Below are positions 15,908-23,397 of a stretch of DNA of 45,930 bases, one piece after another (positions within the stretch are counted from its first letter, which is position 1; each line of letters begins with the position of its first letter). The translations under genes were made by a program, and so were the position numbers. The notes beneath the pieces are model-generated. The model ran no database searches. It had not been told where the DNA came from and saw only the letters and a program-made list of their open reading frames with translations. The DNA is taken from IMG/VR virus record IMGVR_UViG_3300013306_000784, positions 1 to 45,930 of that record; one strand, 5' to 3'. This stretch comes from a virus.

Positions 15908-16234
15908 TTACGGGCTGTTTTCCCTATCCTCCGCCATGACGCGCAGGGCTTCGCCTTCCAGCACCTGCAGGTCAGGAAAGATTTCAGCGAGTTTCTTTTT
16001 CTTGATTTCGAGGAAGCCGGCGACATCGCGAATGCAGTTGTAATCGAGACCGATCGGGCCACCGGTGCCGACCCGCCACTGCGTGGACATTCGGTTGAAC
16101 AAGAGAAAGGCCGGCCAGTTGCATGGCCAGACCTCTACATCGTCACCAGACAAATCAGCAGCCGTCAGCCCGAGGATTGCCAACTGCTCAGCAGATGGTC
16201 CGCTTTCGTACAACGCCGCGGCGGCCGCCCTCAG
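15908..16234 (-). CDS. T: T part of the tail assembly chaperone GT
   Basis: The downstream half of the G-T fusion. It is made only when ribosomes slip -1 on GGGAAAC, so it has no start of its own. It adds 108 residues after Lys-Leu-Arg (KLRAAAAALYESG...), with a DUF1799-like helical region (CNWPAFLLFNRMSTQWRVG, GLDYNCIRDVAGFLEI). The frame stays open rightwards to 16303 only because it overlaps the G gene. The full GT product would be 234 residues. In lambda, GT recruits major tail protein to the tape measure and is absent from the finished virion. Confidence 0.85.
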   Translation of the reverse strand: MRAAAAALYESGPSAEQLAILGLTAADLSGDDVEVWPCNWPAFLLFNRMSTQWRVGTGGPIGLDYNCIRDVAGFLEIKKKKLAEIFPDLQVLEGEALRVMAEDRENSP

Positions 16235-16611
16235 TTTCCCAAGCGGGCCTGATTGAATGCGCTCTGATAGGCATTCACTACCGCTTCGGCAGTACCCTGG
16301 CATGACTTCACAAGGGCGAGGATGCTCTTGTCGTCGAACTTGTCATCGAATCCCCAGCCCGCGACCAGATCCTTGATCTGCTGCACCTGATACTCGGTTT
16401 CGACAGCAACGACATCCGACAATGTGGTGCCTTCCCCGAACCCCTCGCGCATTTCCTTCGCCTTCCTGTTCCACTCGTCGAACAGCGCGGCGAGTGCCGA
16501 GCGATCGCGATACTTGAAGGTGAACTCGATTGCCTCGGGCTCACACCCAACGATTGGAATGTGCACGTTGGCTTTGAACGTAGGGTTCTGAGCGATCCTG
16601 ATCTTTGCCAT
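16231..16611 (-). CDS. G: Tail assembly chaperone G
   Basis: A 126-residue protein of the lambda gpG class, starting MAKIRIAQNPTFKANVHIP, with an acidic helical C-terminal half. It coats the tape measure during tail assembly. It lies between the major tail protein and the T frame, and its TGA follows directly after the slippery heptamer GGGAAAC. The unshifted product is this protein; a minority of ribosomes should make GT. Confidence 0.88.
   Translation of the reverse strand: MAKIRIAQNPTFKANVHIPIVGCEPEAIEFTFKYRDRSALAALFDEWNRKAKEMREGFGEGTTLSDVVAVETEYQVQQIKDLVAGWGFDDKFDDKSILALVKSCQGTAEAVVNAYQSAFNQARLGN
16234..16240 (-). promoter_or_regulatory. Programmed -1 frameshift site GGGAAAC
   Basis: On the minus strand the G frame reads TTG GGA AAC TGA, so GGGAAAC has the X-XXY-YYZ phase needed for simultaneous -1 slippage. 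After slipping, the ribosome reads CTG AGG GCG and enters the T frame. The G stop codon touches the heptamer. Lambda uses GGGAAAG at the same place. Confidence 0.9.
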
Positions 16612-16620
16612 GAGAAGTCC

Positions 16621-17280
16621 TTATGCGCCGGCCAAGTAACGGAGCGAACGAGCAGAAAGCCCGATGCTGATGGTGCGCGTCATGACGTTGTTGCGCTCCA
16701 TCGTTGGATCGGGAGTGATGCTCACATAACCCGGATAGAGGGTCTGATCGCCGTTGCGCAACTTCATGCGCACGACGGCCAGCTCTTTGGTGTCATCGAA
16801 GCCCTCGACTGTCTCGACGTATTGAGCGGTCGGCTGATCCTCCACCACGATGGTGATCGTTGTCGGGCTTCGGTTAATTGGAAATTGCTTGTCGTCGTCA
16901 TCTTCCAGGTAACCGACAGTTTGATATTGCTGCTCGCCGCCGGAGGATGTGAAAGAAGTGACTTTCGAGATCTGCGTCCATCCGGACACAGGAATCACTG
17001 AGCCAGAACCAGCTCCGGCAGTGAATTTTTCGGTGTTGGTGGTATTGAGACCGGCCAGCGCAAATGCATCAGCGGTAACGCCGGACGCCTTTACTGCGCG
17101 GTCATTGATCAGCGCCCAGCCGGAGTTGATCAGCAAAACGTCGCCGTTTTCAATGTCGTGCCCTACTGAGGCAGCGACCGGCGGTTTCGCATTGGTCAAT
17201 GCAGTGAAAGCGACGGCGGATCCCATAACGCTGGCGATCTCCAGCACAGCGCCGTTCGGCAGCGGGAAGCGTGCGGCCAT
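16621..17280 (-). CDS. V: Major tail (tube) protein
   Basis: A 219-residue protein in the position of lambda V, upstream of G/GT and downstream of the tail terminator. It has a beta-rich composition (FPLPNGAVLEIASVMGSAVAFTAL at the start, TVGYLEDDDDKQFPINRSP in the middle) typical of tail tube proteins. It would stack as hexamer rings around the tape measure. I place it by position and character rather than by a sequence signature. Confidence 0.82.
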   Translation of the reverse strand: MAARFPLPNGAVLEIASVMGSAVAFTALTNAKPPVAASVGHDIENGDVLLINSGWALINDRAVKASGVTADAFALAGLNTTNTEKFTAGAGSGSVIPVSGWTQISKVTSFTSSGGEQQYQTVGYLEDDDDKQFPINRSPTTITIVVEDQPTAQYVETVEGFDDTKELAVVRMKLRNGDQTLYPGYVSITPDPTMERNNVMTRTISIGLSARSLRYLAGA

Positions 17281-17319
17281 GGTGTGTTTCCTCTTGAATG
17301 CCCGCCTGACGGCGGTAGG

Positions 17320-17748
17320 TTATGCCCCAGCGGGCGGTAGGTCTGCGACACCTGCGTAGGTGAAGCTGGCCGGGACCGTGTAGGTCGCCGACTCTGTGAT
17401 TGTTGGCCCTTGATCTACTGGTTCCGTGATGAGGCCATCGAACCCATTGCGGGCCAGTGGCGTGTCTACGCGAAAGAGTCGGGTCAGCTCTTCAACAAGC
17501 GTCTCTGCGGTGGCCATGGCCTGGGCAGATGGACAAACGATGCTGATCTGATAAACACCGGCGTATTCGTAGGCGTCCCCGCCGAGATAACGGCAGGTGG
17601 TGCTGGCTGGAAGCTGAAAGGCCCGCAGATAGGTTTCAGATGGATTCGGAGTAAATGGCTGATTCGAGTAGGCCACTCGTATTGGGCGCGCAGCCGACCA
17701 TGCGGCCAGCTTCGTTTCGATGGCCTGACGGGCGCGTGCGTGACTCAT
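17320..17748 (-). CDS. U: Tail terminator protein
   Basis: A 142-residue protein in the lambda U position. The start ATG 17748 (MSHARARQAIETKLAAW) overlaps the preceding stop in an ATGA, so the longer open frame to 17883 is not used. The RQAIETKLAAW opening and the FRAFQLPAST and YQISIVCPS strands fit the small alpha/beta tail terminator fold (DUF4128-like). It would cap the tail and dock it to the head. Confidence 0.78.
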   Translation of the reverse strand: MSHARARQAIETKLAAWSAARPIRVAYSNQPFTPNPSETYLRAFQLPASTTCRYLGGDAYEYAGVYQISIVCPSAQAMATAETLVEELTRLFRVDTPLARNGFDGLITEPVDQGPTITESATYTVPASFTYAGVADLPPAGA

Positions 17749-18341
17749 ACCTGATTGTTCCTGATGGCCTCCTGCACGATCTGCTGGAAGCGAGCCACGG
17801 TTACCCGAACCATGCCGCCGGGGGCCTGAGTGGAATGGCCGAACTCCAGAGGAATCGCATAGGGCAAGTTGTTGATGATGCAAGCCATCTGGCCGGCAGT
17901 GAAATCGCTCATCGCGGCAACCAGCGCGGCGGTAGTCTCGGCGCCGCTCGGGTCAACCTCGTCGAACGTGACGCTCTCGACCACGCCGAGGGAAATGTGC
18001 CAGTTCGCGCGGAACCTGCCGCCGACGTAGCCGTCGGGCGCCTTGATATCCATGCCGTCGTTGAGCTTGCGGCCTTTCTTGAGCCTGCCGCCCTTGGTGA
18101 GGTTGGTCGGATCGCTGCGCAGCGCGCTGTTGTGGTCGTCGACGGCCTTGTTGTACTGGGCTGCGACAGCGTTCTGCGCCCAGATCTCCGGGTTGCCCAC
18201 TGGAGACATGCGGATCAGGCTGCTGCCGACCTCGATGATGATCTCGCGCACACTCGCGTCGATGGCTTCGCTGGTCTTGGTCGCAAACTCGGCAAGACTA
18301 AGCGCGAAACTGCCGGATTGACCGGCGCCCGCCCGGCTCAT
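17745..18341 (-). CDS. Neck protein, HK97 gp10 / lambda Z-like
   Basis: A 198-residue protein between the head-tail stopper and the tail terminator, with 4-bp ATGA overlaps on both sides. A Ser/Ala-rich N-terminal helix (SLAEFATKTSEAIDASVREI) is followed by SSLIRMSPVGNPEIW and PDGYVGGRFRANWHISLG. The SPVdTGrfRanW pattern is characteristic of the HK97 gp10-like tail-completion family. It would act where the tail meets the connector. Confidence 0.8.
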   Translation of the reverse strand: MSRAGAGQSGSFALSLAEFATKTSEAIDASVREIIIEVGSSLIRMSPVGNPEIWAQNAVAAQYNKAVDDHNSALRSDPTNLTKGGRLKKGRKLNDGMDIKAPDGYVGGRFRANWHISLGVVESVTFDEVDPSGAETTAALVAAMSDFTAGQMACIINNLPYAIPLEFGHSTQAPGGMVRVTVARFQQIVQEAIRNNQV

Positions 18342-18706
18342 GACCTCACCTGCAATTCGTAAAGAATCGGCGTGCCGGCCGGGTTGATTTCTTTTAAGGG
18401 AGGGACGATTGACCAGGTGCGACTTTGAACAACGACCTTGTTCAGTAACTCAGGCGCCCACTCCAGCCCCTGCGCGGCGATCTTGAGCTTCTTGTCGCCC
18501 TGCTTGATGAGGCTGTTGTTCTGGAATTCCTGCCCGGTGAAGTCGAGCAGGATCCCTTGAGCAATTTGCTCGATGGTGATGCCCGGTGACTCGCCTCCGG
18601 TCTCCGGGTCGTATTCTCCCGGCTGTGTCTTGCTAATGGTTACGGGCTGGCCGAACTCTGTGATCATCTCAAGAGCCATCACGGCCATTTCGTCGTAGAA
18701 GGCCAT
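18338..18706 (-). CDS. Head-tail joining (stopper) protein
   Basis: A 122-residue beta-rich protein just ahead of the gp10-like neck protein. The VTISKTQPGEYDPETGGES opening and the closing SIVPPLKEINPAGTPILYELQVR match the small head-closure/stopper proteins that sit in this gene slot in many Pseudomonas phages. It overlaps the next gene by 4 bp. Assignment rests mainly on size and position. Confidence 0.65.
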   Translation of the reverse strand: MAFYDEMAVMALEMITEFGQPVTISKTQPGEYDPETGGESPGITIEQIAQGILLDFTGQEFQNNSLIKQGDKKLKIAAQGLEWAPELLNKVVVQSRTWSIVPPLKEINPAGTPILYELQVRS

Positions 18707-18721
18707 GGTGGCTCCAGATGT

Positions 18722-18747
18722 AAAAAGCCCAGACCTAAGGCTGGGCT
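18722..18747 (-). terminator. Intrinsic terminator after small gene 18753-18956
   Basis: Minus-strand stem AGCCCAG / CTGGGCT with an 8-nt loop, followed by five T. It isolates the small upstream gene from the neck genes. Confidence 0.8.
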
Positions 18748-18752
18748 TGAAT

Positions 18753-18956
18753 TCAAGTATTTCGATCCTGGTTCGATTTTTGCTGCTTCAGAAAGTCAGC
18801 TTTTTGCAGCCAAATCTCCAGCATCCGATCAGCATAGTCAGCCGCTTCAAGCGCTGCTATTGCCGGATCCAAGTCGCTTTTCGCAATAATAATTGCCCCT
18901 AAGGCTTCTTGGCTAAACCGGGTCCAAGCTTCAAGTCTAGGTGGAAAATCAGCCAT
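18753..18956 (-). CDS. Small unknown protein in the head-tail region
   Basis: A 67-residue helical protein (MADFPPRLEAWTRFSQEALG...) with GGAG eight bases before the ATG at 18956. Its hydrophobic core is short and there is no signal peptide. It lies between the DnaT-like connector gene and the stopper gene and is immediately followed by its own terminator, which suggests inserted cargo rather than a structural gene. I recognise no family. Confidence 0.6.
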   Translation of the reverse strand: MADFPPRLEAWTRFSQEALGAIIIAKSDLDPAIAALEAADYADRMLEIWLQKADFLKQQKSNQDRNT

Positions 18957-18992
18957 TTCAGAACTCCATTCAAATGAATTTCGAAACCTACG

Positions 18993-19496
18993 CTAAGCCC
19001 GAACCGCAAACAACCCGCGCTTCTGCAAGTAGTCAGCAAACTGTGTCGTGCTAGGGCGATCCGGGGCCGCCGGAAGCAGTCGGCCGCTAGTGTTCGGGAT
19101 CGTCGCGTACTCGCGAGTGACCGCGCCTTCGACTCGTTCCAGAGTTACCGCGCCTTTGCGCTTCTCGATCGGGTCAATGTCGTCAGTGTGGATCTCAGCG
19201 GCCAAAGCCATTTGCCCGTACTGGATCCGCGCAGGCAGGTAGTTGTCGGGCTTGATCTCGTAATCCAGCTCGACGCCCCGGCGCGGCCAGGACAGGGCCT
19301 GTTCGCTGTTGGACTTTCGCCCTTTCCAAGTCATGCCATCCATTGCCAGCGCGGACCGGCGCAGCAGCGCTTCCTGTGCAGGCACTTCTGCCGGGATGGT
19401 CACGCCGAACTTCACGGCGTACATAGCCAGATCTTCGGCGGATGCAGAGCTTTCGGCGTCAGGCTTGCCGGTACCGTCCTCAATGATGAGAGTCAT
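18993..19496 (-). CDS. DnaT-like domain head-tail connector protein
   Basis: A 167-residue protein of the type annotated 'putative DnaT-like ssDNA binding protein' that occupies the first connector slot after the capsid gene. The N-terminus MTLIIEDGTGKPDAESSASAEDLAMYA matches the family opening (IIEDGTG..A-x-SY), and the middle has AMDGMTWKGRKSNSEQALSWPR, the W-x-G-x-R...L-x-WPR signature. In spite of the name it probably works as a connector adaptor. Confidence 0.82.
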   Translation of the reverse strand: MTLIIEDGTGKPDAESSASAEDLAMYAVKFGVTIPAEVPAQEALLRRSALAMDGMTWKGRKSNSEQALSWPRRGVELDYEIKPDNYLPARIQYGQMALAAEIHTDDIDPIEKRKGAVTLERVEGAVTREYATIPNTSGRLLPAAPDRPSTTQFADYLQKRGLFAVRA

Positions 19497-19553
19497 GAAT
19501 CAGCTCGCTGTGATGTTTTGGATCGGATGCCACGTTACCGGGCACCCGGACTG

Positions 19554-20129
19554 TTAAGCCTGCTGCATATCAGCTACTGCCTTTTCCAGCGATTCTACCG
19601 AAGCATTTGCCCGATACGTCACGTTGGCAGCGTCGAGTTGCGCTTTGAGGTTCGCCATCTTCTCGGCATTGTCGACCGGCTCCGCTGTCGCCTTGAGGCG
19701 TTCGACTTCAGCGCGGAGCAAATCAACCTCGCCCGCCAGACCATCGCGTTCGCCCTCGATGGTGACGACACCTTCGTGAATGGCCTTGAGTGCATCGAAC
19801 AGGCGGATAGGCAGCTCGCCGGCGCCCGGGTGTTCCAGTTCGGACAGACCTTCAGCGGCGTCGATCAGCAACACGATGCCGTCACGCTCCGCATTCAACT
19901 TATCGATCAGCTCCTGCAGCGCGGCGCGCTCACCACTATCGGCGATCAGCAGCACCGGTGCCGGTTCAACCTGCCGCACCGTAACCTCCGGCACGTCATC
20001 GGCCTCATCCTCGCGACTTTCGGTGATATTCGCGTCGATGATGCGCAGGCCGTGTTCCTTTGCCAGCGCCTTCACGTCTTCCCGGTACTGGTGAAACGGT
20101 CCAGGTAGATACCAGATTTTGTTGCTCAT
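19554..20129 (-). CDS. Unknown virion-associated protein with HeH/LEM-like C-terminus
   Basis: A 191-residue acidic protein behind the major capsid gene. The C-terminal ~30 residues (MANLKAQLDAANVTYRANAS, then SLEKAVADM) fit the HeH/LEM-like motif, 'LKaqLdalgi.y..naskaeL', seen at the ends of many phage head proteins. The middle is a predicted coiled coil (residues ~115-150). The N-terminus (MSNKIWYLPGPFHQYREDVKALA) is not recognised. It may be a head decoration or head-completion protein. Confidence 0.6.
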   Translation of the reverse strand: MSNKIWYLPGPFHQYREDVKALAKEHGLRIIDANITESREDEADDVPEVTVRQVEPAPVLLIADSGERAALQELIDKLNAERDGIVLLIDAAEGLSELEHPGAGELPIRLFDALKAIHEGVVTIEGERDGLAGEVDLLRAEVERLKATAEPVDNAEKMANLKAQLDAANVTYRANASVESLEKAVADMQQA

Positions 20130-20180
20130 GATTGCATCTCCGCCAAGCCGGGCACACGTCCCGGCTTGGACATCACAGGG

Positions 20181-21149
20181 TTACTTGGAGGCGTCACCGA
20201 TCAGAGCCACGCCAGCGGTGTGCTTGATACTGGTAGCGGTCTTGTCCCAGTTGGTACCGGTCGCCAGTTCGGCGTCGGTCGGAGACTTGCCGCCGGCGGT
20301 GGTGTCCCAGGTGTAACCCTTCAGACCCAAGCCGAAGGTGTAATCGGTTTGGAGCGTGGTTTCGATGCGCTCCTTGCCGTTGGTGGTCTGGACGTTGCTG
20401 ATGATGTCGCGGCCGTCGTGGACCAGCGCAGCGCCTTGCACCAGGGAGAGGATGATTTCCTTGTTCGGGGTGCCGGCCTGCATCAGCGCAGGGGCATCCG
20501 TCACAACGGAGATCTTGCCGAGGATGTCAACCACGCGAACGTTGCCCGCTTGGAACAGCTGCTGCTGGTTCGCCAGGTTCTGGCCGACCAGCTTGTGGTA
20601 ACTGGTGCCCTGCATCACCTGGGTGACCAAGTTCTGACTGGCGTCGCCGAACTTCGCATGCGCGTTGTTCAGGCCGGCGTAGGTGATGCCTGCGGTCGCC
20701 GACACATCGTTGACTGCGGCGGCTTGGGCGGTGATCGCTGCAACCAGTGCCGCGATCGCGGTATTCAACTGGTCCTTCAGCAGGATTTCAGCGAACGCGC
20801 GGCTTGCGACTTCGATACCTTGCGCGGTTGGGCGCTCCAGCCAGGTCATCTGCGATGGCTCATAGCGGATCGGGCCGAAGCCGCCGGCGACCTGCACCGA
20901 AGTGTTCTTCAGCTCGGTCAGGTCGGTCGCAGCAACGGCGGCGTTGGCGCTGTAGCGGTCCACGCGGCGCTGGGCAGCAGCAAGAGTCTGGAAGAACGAC
21001 TCTTGGAGGAAGTCGCCAGTAAAGCCGTCCGGGGACAGCACAATAGCGCCCCGGCTCGCAGCGTTGAACGCAGCGAGATACTGATCCAGCGTCTCGAGAG
21101 TCGCCGGCATGATGTATTCGTTGAAAACCTGCATTTGCGACAGGGACAT
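20181..21149 (-). CDS. Major capsid protein
   Basis: A 322-residue protein directly after the scaffold gene and before the connectors. It opens MSLSQMQVFNEYIMPATLETLDQYL, the N-terminus of the Gp13-like major capsid family found in Pseudomonas and related phages (T-x-Q-x-x-x-x-N-x-x-I-x-P-x-x-x-E motif). An Ala-rich helical middle (AALVAAITAQAAAVNDVSA) and a C-terminal YTFGLGLKGYTWDTTAGGKSP stretch follow. It would form the icosahedral shell, presumably in an HK97-like fold. Confidence 0.85.
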   Translation of the reverse strand: MSLSQMQVFNEYIMPATLETLDQYLAAFNAASRGAIVLSPDGFTGDFLQESFFQTLAAAQRRVDRYSANAAVAATDLTELKNTSVQVAGGFGPIRYEPSQMTWLERPTAQGIEVASRAFAEILLKDQLNTAIAALVAAITAQAAAVNDVSATAGITYAGLNNAHAKFGDASQNLVTQVMQGTSYHKLVGQNLANQQQLFQAGNVRVVDILGKISVVTDAPALMQAGTPNKEIILSLVQGAALVHDGRDIISNVQTTNGKERIETTLQTDYTFGLGLKGYTWDTTAGGKSPTDAELATGTNWDKTATSIKHTAGVALIGDASK

Positions 21150-21160
21150 GAGTTATTTCC

Positions 21161-21868
21161 TTACGATTGAGGGAGATCTGGGAACCGGCTTGCGATTGCA
21201 GCCGTGCGTTCCTCTTTGGTACCGCCGATTTTTCCTTTCGGGGCCCCGCCCCCACCACCTGCACCGCCGGCCCCGCCGCCCGATGCTTTACTGCCCGCGA
21301 TCAGCGGGGCGAACGCCGCGTCGTTCGCGATTTCTGCTTTCAGCTCATCCAGCGTTGCCGCCGAGAGCTTGCCCTGTGCGTCGAGGACAACCACAACAGG
21401 CTTCCCGTCGCGCTGCTCGACGCTCAGACGGCGCTCGATGTGCGGCAACAGGGCTTTTGCACTGCCTTGCACTGCAAGTGCAGAGGCGATGTCAGTAGCG
21501 GTACGACCGACAGTCAGATCCCGGATCTGCCCGCTCAGCGTTCCACGCTCCTGTTCCAACATGCCGTTCAGCTCAGCTTCGCGGCGGGTAAATTTTTCAG
21601 TCCAGGAGCGTTCGAGCTCTTCGACGTTGCCGGACTTGCGAGCGGCCTCTTCGCGCTCTTGGCGTGCGGTGTCTTCGGCCTCGCGTGCCTTCCGTTCAAT
21701 CTCTTTCTTTTCAGCCAGCAGTTCTGCGTTTTTGGCCTTCAGGCCCGACACATCTTCTTGCTGCGGCAGACCTTCAATGCCGAGTACGAACTTGCCGTCC
21801 TTCTCGGTGTAAAGAGCGCGCACGGCTTCATCTACCCCTTCTAGGGTATCCAGTTGGAATTTCAGCAT
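21161..21868 (-). CDS. Scaffolding protein
   Basis: A 235-residue protein directly upstream of the capsid gene. It begins MLKFQLDTLEGVDEAVRALYTEKDGKF and has a long charged coiled coil (residues ~40-110, rich in Glu, Lys and Arg). A Gly/Ala-rich hinge (GGGAGGAGGGGGAP) and a basic C-terminal tail follow. This is the usual layout of scaffolding proteins, which guide capsid assembly and leave before packaging. The open frames on the other strand here are shadows. Confidence 0.85.
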   Translation of the reverse strand: MLKFQLDTLEGVDEAVRALYTEKDGKFVLGIEGLPQQEDVSGLKAKNAELLAEKKEIERKAREAEDTARQEREEAARKSGNVEELERSWTEKFTRREAELNGMLEQERGTLSGQIRDLTVGRTATDIASALAVQGSAKALLPHIERRLSVEQRDGKPVVVVLDAQGKLSAATLDELKAEIANDAAFAPLIAGSKASGGGAGGAGGGGGAPKGKIGGTKEERTAAIASRFPDLPQS

Positions 21869-21913
21869 TGGTTGTCTCCCAGAGACTTAGGTGCAGGCCC
21901 TGCCTGCGGGCAT

Positions 21914-21935
21914 AAAAAAACCCGCCGAAGCGGGT
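21914..21935 (-). terminator. Intrinsic terminator after unknown gene 21955-22287
   Basis: Minus-strand stem ACCCGC / GCGGGT with a CGAA-type loop, followed by seven T. On the plus strand it is followed by CTGTCTTTTT, so it may also work weakly in that direction. Confidence 0.78.
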
Positions 21936-21954
21936 CTGTCTTTTTCATCTGTTA

Positions 21955-22287
21955 TTAGATGTATGTCATTCGTATAACTTCAGCAACACGAGCCCCATAC
22001 GGTTTCTGTCCGTCAGCCTTTATAACCAAGTCATCCAGCCCTTCCCCAAGCTTTTTGGCTTTGTCAAGAAGATCAGGAAATGCGGCAACAAATAAAATAA
22101 TTTCCTTGGACTCATTATCCAGTCTTCCGGCGGCAATTGCTTTCTGAACAATCCCGCCAAGCATTGCCAATTGATTTAAAGCTGCCGGACAATTATTTGC
22201 GTCAATTGCGCACTCGAAATAGTAAATACAGAGTCCAACGTCATATTTTTCGGAGACTTTCAGGCTGTAAATCATGATTGACTTCAT
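21955..22287 (-). CDS. Unknown AT-rich cargo gene
   Basis: A 110-residue protein (MKSIMIYSLKVSEKYDVGLC...), helical with a Lys-rich C-terminal half (LLDKAKKLGEGLDDLVIKAD). The base composition is clearly more AT-rich than the flanking head genes. It sits between the Mu F-like gene and the scaffold gene and is followed by its own terminator. The ribosome site is weak: ATG 22287 has none I can see, while the in-frame ATG at 22275 has GAAG six bases upstream and may be the true start. No family recognised; it looks like a moron. Confidence 0.6.
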   Translation of the reverse strand: MKSIMIYSLKVSEKYDVGLCIYYFECAIDANNCPAALNQLAMLGGIVQKAIAAGRLDNESKEIILFVAAFPDLLDKAKKLGEGLDDLVIKADGQKPYGARVAEVIRMTYI

Positions 22288-22302
22288 AGTGAACGGTAGA
22301 TC

Positions 22303-23397
22303 TTATGACCCTATCAAACCCGCACGTTCGAATGCTAGAGGCTCAAGCGCCTTCATCTGCACAAGCGACAGCGGTGCAAAGTTTCGATCAAGCTGCAGTT
22401 CGGCAAAACGCTCTACGCTCAAACCACCTTCGCGAAACAACTTCGCCCGAACCGGGCCGATAGCCTTGTCCTGAAACGCTGCTGGTTGTTGCTTAAGCCA
22501 GTCGTAGTAGCTGAGGTCTGCTCTAACCTGTTGCGCGCCGCTATCGCCGACGGATGCCCGAGTGGCTCCCTCGGCGAACAGCGCGCTGAAGCGAGTCACC
22601 GCTACCACCGTCGAACGGCAATTGATGTGGATCGGCGGCCGCGGCCCTTCGGTCAGCTTGAAACGGCGCTTGTCGAGCGTCCGGCACTGGCTGGTCGTCT
22701 TCGAATCCAGAGTGCTGACCCACTCCACCGACGGCACGACATCAGAGTTCGCTTTCAGCGTCTCCATGCGCGCCTGGGTGGCGACGTGCTGCACTGCCGT
22801 CCGCACGATCGCACCGGCATTTCGATTGGTCGTGGCCAGGATGCCGTCGTTGTACTTGAGCGCCTTGGTCCCACGAATATTCTTGATGATCTGGAAGTTG
22901 GTTTGGCCTTCGAAGAAGCCCTGCCGAATCGCGCCAGTGAGGCGTTGCCGCTCGGTAGCGGTGAAGCCATCAATGAACGACTTGAGCAGCTTGCCGCCGT
23001 CCGCGCCGCGCACGCTGAGTGGATTTGTCAGGATTGCTGCCCTGATTGCCGCCGCACCAGGCACCGCCGCATCGAACGAGACTCCGACCGGTGCCACCCG
23101 GGTCAGGCTGGTTGCTTCAAATTCGGCCTCGTAGTTGGCGATATCGACCAGGTCGAGGCTCAGCTTTTCGCTGTACCGATCGAAGATGCCCAGCAGCAGG
23201 CTATCGACTTCGCTCAGCAGCCGCTCCAGGCGGGCGACGGTGTAATCCGTCAGATCCGCCCGGGTCAGCCGTTCACGGATCGAGCGGTCGATCTCCTTGA
23301 GGAATGGCGCGAACTTCGCCACCTCCCCCGACTTCAGTTGCTCAAGGAAGACGGCGTGCCGAATCGTGGCATCAAGGATCGCTTGGTTTGCCGCCAT
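22303..23397 (-). CDS. Phage head morphogenesis protein (Mu F-like)
   Basis: A 364-residue minor head protein of the Mu gpF/SPP1 gp7 family. The signature lies at ~225-270: VEWVSTLDSKTTSQCRTLDK followed by PPIHINCRSTVVAV, the conserved 'D..tc..C..l.g......' and 'P..H.nCRC' blocks. It begins inside the end of the portal gene (26-bp overlap), which fits its role as a portal-associated protein present in a few copies and possibly ejected. Confidence 0.9.
   Translation of the reverse strand: MAANQAILDATIRHAVFLEQLKSGEVAKFAPFLKEIDRSIRERLTRADLTDYTVARLERLLSEVDSLLLGIFDRYSEKLSLDLVDIANYEAEFEATSLTRVAPVGVSFDAAVPGAAAIRAAILTNPLSVRGADGGKLLKSFIDGFTATERQRLTGAIRQGFFEGQTNFQIIKNIRGTKALKYNDGILATTNRNAGAIVRTAVQHVATQARMETLKANSDVVPSVEWVSTLDSKTTSQCRTLDKRRFKLTEGPRPPIHINCRSTVVAVTRFSALFAEGATRASVGDSGAQQVRADLSYYDWLKQQPAAFQDKAIGPVRAKLFREGGLSVERFAELQLDRNFAPLSLVQMKALEPLAFERAGLIGS

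Noticed and set aside
15281-16252. Long plus-strand frames opposite the tape measure, capsid, Mu F-like, loader and O-like genes (also 19188-20108, 20166-21170, 22486-23490, 31708-32745, 32567-33805)
   Set aside because: All mirror genes with clear family identity on the minus strand and show no protein family features.
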